Origin: Prorocentrum cordatum
Taxonomy: Eukaryota; Sar; Dinophyceae; Prorocentrales; Prorocentraceae
Direction: 5' to 3'
DNA: 64,000 bases
NCBI GenBank assembly: GCA_963575745.1
Contig: CAUYUJ010020762.1
Location: 84,001-148,000 of the forward strand
Positions within the stretch are counted from its first letter, which is position 1. Each line of letters begins with the position of its first letter. The notes beneath the pieces were generated by a model. The model ran no database searches. It was given only the letters and a program-made list of their open reading frames with translations, and was not told the DNA's origin. Of this stretch, positions 1 to 9,267 are shown piece after piece. Position numbers and translations under genes: made by a program.

Positions 1-86
1 GGGGGGTACCAAGCCGGCGGGGTACCAAGCTGGCGGCCGCTGGCTTGGTAGGGAGGAGGCCCTGGAGGGGTACCAACAACAAAAAG

Positions 87-124
<38 letters not shown>

Positions 125-967
125 AAAAAAAAAAAAAACAAGCGGCGGGGTATACCAAGCCGGCGGCCGCTGGTTGGTAGGGAGGAGCCCCCGGGGGGGT
201 ACCACGCCGGCGGGGTCACCAAGCCGGCGGCCGCTGGCTTGGTAGGGAGGAGGCCCTGGAGGGGTGCCAAGCCGGCGGGGTATACCAAGCCGGCGGCCGC
301 TGGCTTGGTAGGGAGGAGCCCCCGGGGGGGTACCAAGCCGGCGGGGTACCAAGCCGGCGGCCGCTGGCTTGGCACGGAGGAGGCCATGGAGGGGTACCAA
401 GCTGGCGGGGTACCAAGGCGGCCGCTGGCTTGGTAGGGAGGAGGCCCTGGAGGGGTACCAAGCCGGCGGGGTACCAAGCCGGCGGGGTACCGAAGCCGGC
501 GGCCCGCTGGCTTGGTAGGAGGAGGCCCCTTGAGGGGTACCAAGCCGGCGGGGTACCAAGCCGGCGGCCGCTGGCTTGGTAGGGAGGAGCCCCCGGCGGG
601 GTACCAAGCCGGCGGGGTACCAAGCCGGCGGCCGCTGGCTTGGCAGGGAGGAGGCCCTGGAGAGGTACCAAGCCGGCGGGGTACCAAGCCGGCGGCCGCT
701 GGCTTGGTAGGGAGGAGGCCCTGGAGGGGTACCAAGCCGGCGGGGTACCAAGCCGGCGGCCGCTGGCTTGGTAGGGAGGGGCCCCCAGGGGGGTACCAAG
801 CCGGCGGGGTACCAAGCCGGCGGCCGCTGGCTTGGTAGGAGGACCCCATGGGGGGGGACCAAGCCGCGGGGGTACCAAGCCGGCGGGGTACCAAGCCGGC
901 GGCCGCTGGCTTGGTATCTGGATGGGTTGGTTCGGCGCCAGAAAGGGTACCAAGCCGGCGGCGGGCG
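1..967. repeat. 64-bp minisatellite array
   Basis: About 14 copies of a GC-rich unit near 64 bp are visible. Each unit holds two copies of a 17-bp subunit (GGTACCAAGCCGGCGGG) followed by GGCCGCTGGCTTGGTAGGG and a variable GAGG-rich tail. A nearly pure poly-A stretch interrupts it at about 80-138. The array is open in several frames on both strands (repeating AWYP/GLVP or KPAGYQAGG peptides), an effect of unit composition rather than a gene. It runs off the left edge of the window. Confidence 0.92.
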
Positions 968-1400
968 TACAGTATGGAACAACCTCCCCTGTGGCGACCC
1001 AGCACTGATGCCCTCTAGCCGCCTCGGGCGGCACAATGCCAGCAGCTGGCAACGGGCTAATCGGCACGGTGGTGTCGCTCAATCTGGGGCGGGGGTTGTT
1101 GCGAGCTTGACGCCTACGCTTAACTCTGGGGAGGTCGGCATCGACGTCCGCAATGGCTCGATCCTGCTGCTCCTGGCAAGGAGACCGAACCAGGACGATG
1201 GGATCAAAAGTGACTCTCGGCCTGACGCTGCGACTGCCCTCGCCTTCAGAACTAGACGAGCGAGGACGACAGGACGACCGACGAAGGTCCGAAACGTCGA
1301 CGCAGACGTGAGGAGGCGAGAAGGCAGCAGCATGGGCGCTACCAGTGCTCCTCTCAGGAATAGGAGCCTCCGTCCCCGTGACCCTATCGGGCTACCCTGG
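968..1400. other. Unassigned spacer
   Basis: Mixed-composition, GC-rich DNA between the 64-bp array and the G/T-rich degenerate repeat. Open frames exist on both strands but show no recognisable domain. I see no RNA gene, terminal repeat or tandem structure here. Confidence 0.5.
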
Positions 1401-1990
1401 GGGCTCCTGACGCAGCGCGGGGTTTTCTTAGGGCCTGTTGGGGGCTTCTTGGGGGGCTCTTGGATCCTCTTGAGGGTTTCTGGGGTCTTCTTGGGCTGTC
1501 TGGGCGCATCGTGGGGTTCTTTGGGAGCTTTCTTGGGCTGTCTCGGCGCCATTTTGGGCCGTCGTGGGGCTTTCGTGGGCCGTCTGGGGGCCTTTGGGGG
1601 GCGTTCCAGGCAGTGTCTTGGGGCCCTCTTGGCCCGCCTTGGGGGCTTTTGTGAGCTGTCTTGGTGCCTCCTGGATTAAGATGTTCCAACCCACTTTTAA
1701 CCTTGACCACCAGAAAGAAGTTCGAGCACCGAGAAAATACCGAAACTGGAGGCTTTTCACGTGTCGGGCCCTGGGAGGCGATACTTGGTCGACACGTTTT
1801 CGATACTTCTCTGGGAACTCGAATTTATTTCTGGGATGTGGTCCTCAAGTACGATTGTATATCATAACTCCTGGAGCGCTCTTGGGGGTCTTTTGGGGCT
1901 CTCTTGGGGCGCTCTTGGGCGCTCTAGGGGCCCTCCGGGGCGTCTTTTGGGCCTCCTTTGGGCCATTCGAAAGCCCTCCGGGAGCGATTC
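1401..1990. repeat. Degenerate G/T-rich short repeats (family A)
   Basis: Loosely repeated 10-12 bp words of the form TCTTGGGGG and GGGCCGTC occur in two blocks, 1420-1680 and 1866-1985, with a less repetitive spacer between them. The reverse complement (CCCCAAGAGGCCCC, CCAGACGGCC) forms the blocks at 6580-6795, 49690-49825, 56190-56340 and 56460-56770, so this is a dispersed degenerate family in both orientations. The long open frames over it are compositional. Confidence 0.7.
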
Positions 1991-2029
1991 CAAAACGATG
2001 TCGATTCGGAGTCCCCTCCGGGCCCGATT

Positions 2030-3120
2030 TTTGAGGATATCTCGAGCGAAACAACTATTTTTCAGAAACCTGACCGGACAAGAACGGGAAGCGTCGCTTT
2101 TGTTTGAAACTTGCCACGGGCTTACCAGCACAGCAGACCGCAGAAACATAGCAAATCACAGCAGCACGGCAGACCAGCACAGCAGACCAGCACGGCATGG
2201 CAAACCACCAGAACATAGCAGACCAGCACGGCAAGGCAGACCATCACGGCAAACCATCACGGCAGCCAATCACGGCAGACCAGCACGGCAGACGACAAGA
2301 ACATAACAAACCACATCAGCATGGCAGACCAGCACGGCAGACCACAAGGGCATAGCAGACCACAGCAATACGGCAGACCAGCACGGCAGACCAGCACGGC
2401 AGACCAGCACGGCAGACCAGCTCGGCAGACCAGCTCGGCAGACCAGCACGGCAGACCAGCACGGCAGACCAGCACGGCAGACCAGCTCGGCAGACCAGCT
2501 CGGCAGACCGGCACGACAGACCAGCACGGCAGACCAACCAGCACGACAGATCGCGTTTGTCATGTTTTAGAAGGTGTCCCTAGCGGCATCGGCATGTGCG
2601 GCAGTCCTCAGGGCGTTCTGGGAGCCATCTTGAAGTCTTTTGCGAGCTCTTGCTTCACCAGCTTGACGCACTTGAGAAACGATATCAAAACAATATAGAG
2701 AACATATGGTTGTTTTGAAGATGTCCCCAGCGAGATGGAGCCAAGCCTGCCGTGCTAGACGTGTTGGTCTGCCGTGTTCCTGCTCATTGTCTGAGGATGT
2801 CCCTAACGAAAACGTCGTATTTAAGTCAAGAGGTACTAGATCACCTCTGTCGACATTCGACATCGCATGTTTCCGAGGATGTCTCAGGCGAAACGCTCAT
2901 GTTGGAAGATTCGTCACGTTCGCGACTTTCATGTTCTGAATAATGTCTCAAGCGAAACACTTGACTTTGTAAAAGACGATGTTGCGAACATCTCAATTGT
3001 AAGAAGATGCCTCAAGCAACATGGCCACGTTGACCATAATATTCGGACAAGAACGGGAAGCGCCGCTTCTCTGAGTTTGCGTGCGCGCCCGCACGTATCT
3101 GCACGCAACGCGACATTGGT
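2030..3120. repeat. Spaced GATGTCTC-AGCG motif repeats, left block
   Basis: A motif close to GAGGATGTCTCNAGCGAAA recurs at about 2034, 2573, 2717, 2795, 2877, 2943 and 3006, usually 60-150 bp apart. The phrase ACAAGAACGGGAAGCG follows at 2079 and 3047. The same pair returns at 4840-5150, and the motif alone is the fixed element of the satellite at 44.7-46.95 kb. This looks like a decayed tandem repeat. The 13-bp array at 2125-2545 interrupts it. Confidence 0.75.
2125..2545. repeat. 13-bp minisatellite CAGACCAGCACGG
   Basis: Some 25 or more copies of CAGACCAGCACGG with drift (CAGACCAGCTCGG, CACAGCAGACC) are visible. The most regular part is 2370-2530. Its complement contains CTGGTCTG, the core of the array at 30.5-31.7 kb, so the two arrays may share origin or composition. 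Confidence 0.88.
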
Positions 3121-3159
3121 ACACATGAGGCGCCCACATTTCAACAGGCACATGCAACT

Positions 3160-3350
3160 ACACCACACCATGGTAGCGAACGCACTACGCAGCAACCGTG
3201 GCCACATTTCAGTTGCCGCGGGCAAGAAACGAACCATAGTTAAATTGCAGAAGGGCCGCAGCAAACGTAAGCACAATTCGACAGCTACCAACAACTACAC
3301 CAAACCATGATAGCAAACGCACTCAGCAGCAACCGTACCCACATTTGAGC
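3160..3350. repeat. ~125-bp tandem duplication
   Basis: The block beginning CAACTACACCACACCATGG at 3166 is repeated with about 85-90% identity at 3290 (CAACTACACCAAACCATG), each followed by CGCAGCAACCGT and CCACATTT. No coding signal is seen. Confidence 0.75.
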
Positions 3351-3396
3351 ATAAGGGCGCAGCAAACATGCTGGTATCTGAATTGGCTGCTCCTCC

Positions 3397-3608
3397 TCCT
3401 CCTCCACCACCTCCAACTCCTCCCCCTCCTCCTCCTCCTCCTCCCCCTTCTCCTCCCCCTCCTCTCCCTCCTGACCCTTCTCCCCCTCCTCCTCTCCTTC
3501 CTCCTCCACATCCTCATCCTTCTCCTCCTCCTCGTCCCCCTCCTCCTTCTCCCCCCGCCTCCTCCTCGTCCTCCTCCTCCTCCTCGTCTTTCTCCTCCTC
3601 CTCCTCCT
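3397..3608. repeat. (TCC)n polypyrimidine array
   Basis: Imperfect (TCC)n with C-rich interruptions on the plus strand. It yields artefactual Pro/Leu/Ser-rich and Glu/Arg-rich frames. 3609-3876 is unassigned spacer and probably includes the 3' flank of the minus-strand gene that follows. Confidence 0.95.
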
Positions 3609-3876
3609 GAGTTGGCTCTTTATTTACTACCCCTTGAGTTAATCCCCTAACAACCTCCCTGTGCCTTCTTGTCACGAGAAGGCGATGACGATGGGGGTTA
3701 TGTACATGATGATGCTCTCGCGGTTCGCTCCCCCCATCTCGCGTTGCCAATCTCGCTTCGCTGGGGTCGCGCCGGGCGGACAGACCCGGCGAACGCGACT
3801 TTAAAATGAGCGCGCAGGTTATCATACGAGCGGGCAGGACGTTAAACCGAGCGGGATTCAGAAGAGGACAATTGAG

Positions 3877-4404
3877 CTAGCACGGGCTACAGATCCCGTT
3901 GCTACTACAACAATACCCCTCTGTGCACTGCCCGAACTCTCCATATTGGCACATATATCCTGGAGCAACCTTACCACCCACACAGCAAGAATTTGTATTA
4001 TATCGGTTAATATAGCAGCAGTAAGTGTTTGCTTGAGGGCACTCCAAGTCACACCACGAATCCCCGGAAAGGAGATGCACGTCGCCAGGATGTTTATGCT
4101 GGCGATGCATGGTAGAGTTGAGGTTCTGGACATCGATCGGTATATTCTCCACTCTCGCCTCATCATATTGTTTGTGGTCCGGCGTCTCGTCCTTCCAAAT
4201 GTTCGCGATTTGCGGTTCGCTGGGGCCCGACGCCCGTGACTGGAGTAGCCCCACGCCGTCGGCCTCGTTCGTGGCGTGGCAGTTGTGCGAATCGTCCTCC
4301 ATCAGGCAGCGTTCCTCCGAGGTCTTGGCTAAGTCATCGGCGGCAACGCAGCCGCGGCCGACGAGCAGGATGGCGAACGCTCCCGCAAGCACCACGACGT
4401 TCAT
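3877..4404 (-). CDS. Secreted cysteine-rich protein, retrogene-like
   Basis: Encodes 175 residues ending in TAG. The start chosen is the ATG at 4402-4404, which opens a clear signal peptide (MNVVVLAGAFAILLVG, cleavage probably after residue 21). The upstream open frame has only a non-ATG start. Residues 22-115 are acidic and polar, with Cys33, Cys42 and an Asn-Ser-Thr sequon. Residues 116-175 form a compact domain with 12 cysteines at 118, 122, 129, 130, 140, 141, 152, 160, 165, 166, 172 and 175, including three CC pairs. The pattern suggests a disulfide-rich extracellular module, loosely granulin- or knottin-like, but I cannot name a family. No introns are needed. A spliced-leader copy lies 83 nt upstream of the ATG (4488-4509), so the locus probably arose from a reverse-transcribed mature mRNA. 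Function is unknown; secretion and a disulfide fold are inferred. Confidence 0.82.
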   Translation of the reverse strand: MNVVVLAGAFAILLVGRGCVAADDLAKTSEERCLMEDDSHNCHATNEADGVGLLQSRASGPSEPQIANIWKDETPDHKQYDEARVENIPIDVQNLNSTMHRQHKHPGDVHLLSGDSWCDLECPQANTYCCYINRYNTNSCCVGGKVAPGYMCQYGEFGQCTEGYCCSSNGICSPC

Positions 4405-4487
4405 TGCGGCAACGGCGGAGTAACAGGGGCTTGGCAGCAATGGGCGCAAACCAAATGTTCCCTATTCCTGAAGAGATGCCACAATGT

Positions 4488-4509
4488 CTTGAGCCAAAAT
4501 GGTTACGGA
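4488..4509 (-). other. Relict dinoflagellate spliced leader (DinoSL)
   Basis: On the minus strand these 22 nt match the dinoflagellate trans-spliced leader over its full length, ending CCATTTTGGCTCAAG. The single difference is A for G in the usual CCGTAGCC part (here CCGTAACC). The next bases are ACATT, not GT, so this is not a spliced-leader RNA gene, which would have a donor site after CAAG. A leader fused to coding sequence in genomic DNA is the recognised sign of recycled, reverse-transcribed mRNA in dinoflagellates. It marks the 5' end of the cDNA that became the 3877-4404 gene. Confidence 0.9.
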
Positions 4510-4510
4510 T

Positions 4511-4745
4511 TATGTACATGATGATGCTGATGACGATGATGACGATGATGATGATGGTGATGATGATGACGATGGTGATGATGGTGATGATGAGTATGAT
4601 GGTGATGATGATGAGGATGAGGGTGATCATGAGCACGATGCTGATGATGCTGATGGTGATGACAACAACGACGATGATAAGTGCGACGATCATGACGGTG
4701 GTGATGAAGACGATGCTGATGACGCTGATGATGAAGATGATGAAG
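4511..4745. repeat. (GAT)n/(GAC)n trinucleotide array
   Basis: Imperfect GATGATGAC repeats start right next to the spliced-leader copy, so they would be the immediate 5' flank of the retrogene. Translated Asp-rich and Met-rich frames here are artefacts. Confidence 0.95.
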
Positions 4746-5230
4746 GGTCTCTTAGACCGTCGTGGAGCGCTCCTGGACAATCTTGGGGCCGCCTTGAGCC
4801 CCTCCTGGCCCGTCTCGATACGCAAGCTCCCTGGATATCTCAACGTGTCGAATGTGTCTTGAGCGGTATCCCCATTTTGAACGGAAGACGTCTTGAAAAA
4901 GCTCGTTCACGATCCTATGCGTTCGAGGATGTCTCGAGCGAGAGCCTCGTGATTAAGACTTCGACGAATTCGCAAGGTCCCCGGGTTTCTCATGTGTTCG
5001 AAGGATGTATCGAGCGAGAGCCTCAATTTTAACATGTAACGCCCTAAACCAACTCCTCGGCGATCTCACATTGTCCAAAAATGTCTCGGGCGAAACGGCC
5101 GTTGTTGGGGGAACGTTTCCTCTGGACAAGAACGGGAAGCGCCGTGTCTCTGAGCTTGCATGCGCACGCGCGCATGGATTTGCAACCAGCGCGCATGTGT
5201 GCACATGGATGCATTCGCTGGGCTCCTCTA
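4746..5230. repeat. Spaced GATGTCTC-AGCG motif repeats, right block
   Basis: Continues the family at 2.0-3.1 kb. Motif copies lie near 4847, 4925, 5002 and 5080, and ACAAGAACGGGAAGCGCCG is at 5128, followed by a CGCATG-rich stretch resembling 3050-3110. The retrogene and two simple arrays sit between the halves, which suggests insertion into an older repeat field. Confidence 0.7.
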
Positions 5231-5319
5231 AATGCCCAGATGGTCGCCGTTGGTAGCTCGTGTTCAGTGGTCGCCTGCGGTTGCTTTGGTCAGGTGTTGC
5301 GCGTGGCCGATGCTTGTGT

Positions 5320-5565
5320 GCAAGTATATGTATGTGAATGTGTGTGTGTGCATGTGTGTGCTTGTGTGTGTGCGGCTGTGTGCGTGTGCGCGCGTGCGCG
5401 AGCGTGTACAGGGTGTGTGCCAGGGGGGCGGGAGGAGGGGGTGCACGGTGTGCGTACGGGGCGTGTGCCTGGCGGGCGGGCGGGGAGGGGGTGTACGGTG
5501 TGCGTACTGGGTGTGTGCCTGGCGGGCAAGCGCGAAGGGCGCAGGGTGTGCGTATGTTTTGTGTT
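5320..5565. repeat. GT-rich tract and ~57-bp minisatellite
   Basis: TGTGTGTGTGC-type repeats at 5325-5410 lead into about three copies of a unit near 57 bp containing GGTGTGCGTAC and GTGTGCCTGGCGGGC (5410-5560). The Cys/Val-rich frames across it are artefacts. Confidence 0.8.
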
Positions 5566-5637
5566 TAGTGTGGGTGGTGTTTTGTTTACGTGGTGCATGC
5601 CCTATATGGGCATTCATGCGCTGGGGGCGTGTTGTGA

Positions 5638-5935
5638 TCCTCCTCCTCCTCCTCCTCCTCCTCCTCCTCCCCCTCCTTCTCCTCCTCCTCCTCCTCCTCC
5701 AGCTCCTCCTCCCCCTCCTCCTCCTCGTCCAATTCCTCTCCCTTCTCTACCTGCTCCTCTTCCTCCTTTCCCTCCTCCTCCTCATCCTCCTCCTCCCCTC
5801 CTCCTCCTTCAATTCCTCCTCCTCCTCCTCCTCGGTCTCCTCCTCCTACGTTTCCTCCCCCTCCTCTTCCTCCTCCTCCTCCTCGTCCTCATCCTCGTCC
5901 GCGTCCTCGTCCTCGTCTTCGTCCGCGTCCGCGTC
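5638..5935. repeat. (TCC)n array with (GTC)n tail
   Basis: Long imperfect (CCT)n from 5638, changing to CGTCCTCGTC-type repeats at 5880-5935. It produces Leu/Pro/Ser-rich spurious frames. Confidence 0.95.
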
Positions 5936-5939
5936 CACC

Positions 5940-6170
5940 ACATCCTCGTTCCGAGAAGGCGCTTCCAATCATCCGCCAAGCGACCAACCGCTTGCGCCCG
6001 CGAGCCAAGGGTCTCTCGCGTCTGAGGTATTCATCCTTAATGAGCTTCCTCTAACTAACACCCATCACCTTCTCGTTCGGAGAAGGAGCTTCCCGTCATC
6101 CGCCGAGCGAGCTACCTTTTACAATCGCAAGCCAGGGGTCAATCGCGAGTGTGTTCTTCATTAATCCAAC
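5940..6170. repeat. ~130-bp repeat, two copies
   Basis: Two diverged copies of a unit with TTCTCGTTCCGAGAAGG, GCTTCCCGTCATCCGCC and a GCGAGCC block, at 5945 and 6070. More copies lie at 7420-8085. Confidence 0.75.
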
Positions 6171-6579
6171 CAGCCCTTTGGGCGTGAGTGGTTTAGAGAG
6201 CCCGCTCTGTTCTCAACCCCCCTTCTTCCCCTTCGGGAAGGGGTTTACCCCTCCCCCTACCCCCTACCCCTGGACCTGGAGAGGGGGTTTCGCGGGTCGT
6301 TGGAGGGGTCTTTTCCGACTCCTGGGAGGGCTAAAAAACGACTACCCTCACGAGGATTCTGGCCCCGACGGGGGGGCGGAGATAGGCCCCTCTCCTCTTC
6401 TGTGAAGCCAAAATCATTGATTTTTACTACGGTTTTGGCCCCATTTGGGCCTTCTGAGGGGGCAGCGCTCATCTTCCTTGATAGCACAATCATTGATTTG
6501 ACGAAGGTTTTGGGCTCATTTTGTCCTTCTCAGGGGGCAGCGCTCATTTGCGCTTCTGAGGAGGTCGCAAGAGGCCCCA
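6171..6579. repeat. Spacer with 77-bp tandem duplication
   Basis: 6171-6410 is unassigned C/G-rich DNA. 6413-6548 holds a 77-bp direct duplication: AATCATTGATTT ... GGGGGCAGCGCTCAT occurs at 6413-6472 and again at 6490-6548. No gene recognised. Confidence 0.65.
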
Positions 6580-6795
6580 AGATGGCCCCAAGAGGCCCCC
6601 AGGAGGCTCCCAAGAGGCCTCGAAGAGGCCCCCAAGAGGCCCCCAAGAGGCCCCAAGAGGCCTCCAAGAGGCCCCCAAGAGGCCCCCAAGAGGCCCCAAG
6701 AGGCCTCAAGAGGCCCCCAAGAGGCCCCCAAGAGGCCCCCAAGAGGCCCCCAAGAGGCCCCAAGAGGCTCCAAGAGGCCCCCAAGAGGCCCCACG
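6580..6795. repeat. AAGAGGCCCCC decanucleotide-like array
   Basis: Twenty or so copies of a 10-11 bp unit AAGAGGCCCCC. It is the most regular block of dispersed family A, in the orientation opposite to 1401-1990. Open in all frames and not coding. Confidence 0.88.
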
Positions 6796-7200
6796 AGGAG
6801 CCCGAACGACTCACACCAGGACGAGGGGCCCGAACGACTCACACCACGAAGAGCCCGAACGACTCACACCACAAGGAGGGGCCCGAACGACTCACACCAG
6901 GACGAGGCGCCCGAACGACTCACACCACGAGGAGCCCGAACGACTCACACCACGACGCGGGCCCCGAACGACTCACACCACGAGGAGCCCGAACGAGTCA
7001 CACCAGGAGGAGGGGCCCGAACGACTCACACCAGGATGAGGGGCCCGAACAACTCACACCACGAGAAGCCCGAACGACTCACACCAGGACGAAGAGCCCG
7101 AACGACTCACACCACGAAGAGCCCGAACGACTCACACCAGGAAGAAGGGCCCGAACGACTCACACCAGGACGAGAAACCCCAAACGACTCAAATCACGAG
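6796..7200. repeat. ~29-bp minisatellite
   Basis: About 13 copies of GCCCGAACGACTCACACCA plus a variable 8-12 nt tail (GGACGAGGG, CGAAGA, CGAGGA). The repeated ERLTP/NDSH peptides in plus-strand frames come from this unit. 7201-7420 is unassigned. Confidence 0.9.
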
Positions 7201-7419
7201 GAGCGCTTTCTCTCCCTCCTCCTCCGCCTCGTCCTTCTCCCGCTCCCCCCACAAGGAGGATGTACAAGGAGGCGGGAGGAAGGAGGAACAGGGGAGATAT
7301 GCGGGGCCAAGCGGACACACGCCTGAAAAACACGACTGTCGGCATGCTTCGCAAGAGTTGCTGCTGTGAGATGGGCTGGTGGGGATACGCGAAGCGTAAA
7401 GAATTCCTGACTCAGCAGG

Positions 7420-8085
7420 CCTCCAACAAACTCCCATCACCTTCTCGTTCTGAGAAGGCGCTCCCCGTCATCAGTCAAGCGATCTACCTTTGCGACCTTG
7501 AGCCAACTGTCCCTAGCGAATGTGTTATTCACGAATTCCGCAGAACGCTTGGCCTAGCAAACTCCCATCACCTTCCCGTTCCGAGAGGGCGCTTCCCGTC
7601 ATCGGACGAGCTATCTACCTTTGCGACCCCGGGCCCGTTGTCCATCGCGAGCTTGTTCTTCATTAGTTCCGTAGAACGCTTGGCCGAACAAACTCCGACC
7701 ACCGTCTCTTTCCGAAAAGGCGCTTCCCGGCATCCGCCAAGCGAAAAGCGTTTTGCGTCCGCGAGCCCGTTGTCCATCGCGTCTCTGTTCTTCAATAGTT
7801 AGTAGTAGGCATGGCCTAACAAACTCCCACCACTTTCTCGTTCCGAGAAGGCGCTTCCTGTCATCCGCCAACGAACGATAAAGTGCAACCAGCCACCCGA
7901 GACAGGAAGATATTGATAGATATGTGGCAATTACAACCTAAACGTCCAGCTCGCTCCTCGTATCTCGAAGACGTGTCCCGTCATCCGCCCGCGAGCTTCG
8001 GGATGCGATCCGTATCCGCTGGTTGGAGAAAAAGGGCCCAAAAACCAACGGTGCACGGCGGAGGCGCTTCCCGTCATCCGCCACC
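7420..8085. repeat. ~130-bp tandem repeat
   Basis: Copies start near 7425, 7556, 7685 and 7820, with fragments at 7975 and 8055. Each has AACAAACTCCCATCAC, CTCGTTCCGAGAAGG, GCTTCCCGTCATCCGCC and a run ending GTTCTTCATTAGTTCCG. The unit length is 125-135 bp and divergence is moderate. Confidence 0.85.
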
Positions 8086-8605
8086 GTGCCTGCACGACGT
8101 GGGTGTGTTATGATGTACAGTCAGAAACCCTAATAAGGACGCGCGGTAAGGACGCAAGACCCGAAGTTGGGATTCTTGGGGCGGCGGACGACGAAAACCC
8201 CAAGGACGCAAGGGTACCCTGACAAGCGGGCAAGTGAAAGAGGCCAAGGACGAGCCGCAAGAGCAAGGAAGAGCAAGGACGCAAGGGTACCCTGAGCAAA
8301 GTCGCGCGTCCTGATTAGGGTTTTTGACTGCAAGGTGGTGCCCGATAAGGCTTCTGCAGGTCTTTGAAGGGCTCCCGCACCTCCAGTCGGCACCTCGCTG
8401 CGAGCATCGACCCCCGCCCCCTCCCGAGCCTCCTGGCCCGTGCCCTCTGGACACAGTCGAGTTTGGTTGGAGGGGGAACGCGAGAGGGCGCAATACCCCT
8501 CCAAGGGCCGCATTGCCATAGGCAATGAAAGCACGGGTCGCTGAACACAGAACACAAGGGTACCCTTGATTTGACAGAAGGGGCCTACTACTCAAGTTCG
8601 ACTGC
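8086..8605. repeat. Dispersed element with GGACGCAAGGGTACC words
   Basis: GGACGCAAGGGTACCCTGA occurs at 8205 and 8276, with variants at 8140. 8455-8600 (ending ACACAAGGGTACCCTTGATT) is about 75% identical to 53690-53840, which ends ACACAAGGGTGCCCTTGATT, so it is a dispersed interspersed repeat. 8606-9267 is unassigned GC-rich DNA. Confidence 0.65.
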
Positions 8606-9267
8606 AGCACCCTGAAAGAGGCGCATCCGTAGATCGGAGACGCGTCCTCCCGCCATGCAGCTCGCCGTCGCGCGTCACGCCCGCGGCCCGCCCGCGACGC
8701 ACCCGCAGACACTGCTTCAACCAAAATCGGCGTGCTTTCCAATGCGGCGGGTAGGCCCACACGGAGTGCCTTCTCAAATGACAACTCCGCGCCTGCGGCG
8801 GCCCGACTGGAACATCGGCGTGGGAAAACATCAGCGTGAACTCCAACAGGGGCGGGCCCTCACTCTTGTCCGCAACCGCGGGTGTGAATCGATACAGCCT
8901 TGCGGGTCAGGAGGCTCCCATGGGTCCCCCTGGGCCCAAGGCCTGCAGAAGAAGTCCGTCGAACCCGCGGGCACCCAGGGAGCCTCCCTCCGCCGAAACT
9001 TGAGACCGCCTGCTATTGGCTGCGCCCTTGGCCGCCGAACATCAAACCGACTGAACCGCTGGTTGCGCCATGGCGCGGGCCCTCGGGCGAGGTCGCGTGC
9101 GCGAGGGACTCCGCTTCGGGATCGACCGGGCACGCGTGGGGATCCGTCGCGTGCCTACTCCCAACAACTCCCCCTGCCTCCATTTATTCCTCCTCCCCCC
9201 TCGTTGCTGTCAACATCCTTTGTGAACGTTTAGCAAAAACTTCAGGAGCACCGCCTGCGGCGTTCTG

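Noticed and set aside
4488-4509. Spliced-leader RNA gene
   Set aside because: An SL RNA gene needs a GT donor after CAAG and a short intron with an Sm site; here ACATT follows and the sequence leads into an ORF.
6796-7200. Repetitive protein gene with ERLTP repeats
   Set aside because: Unit length varies between 26 and 33 bp, so the frame is not kept across the array.
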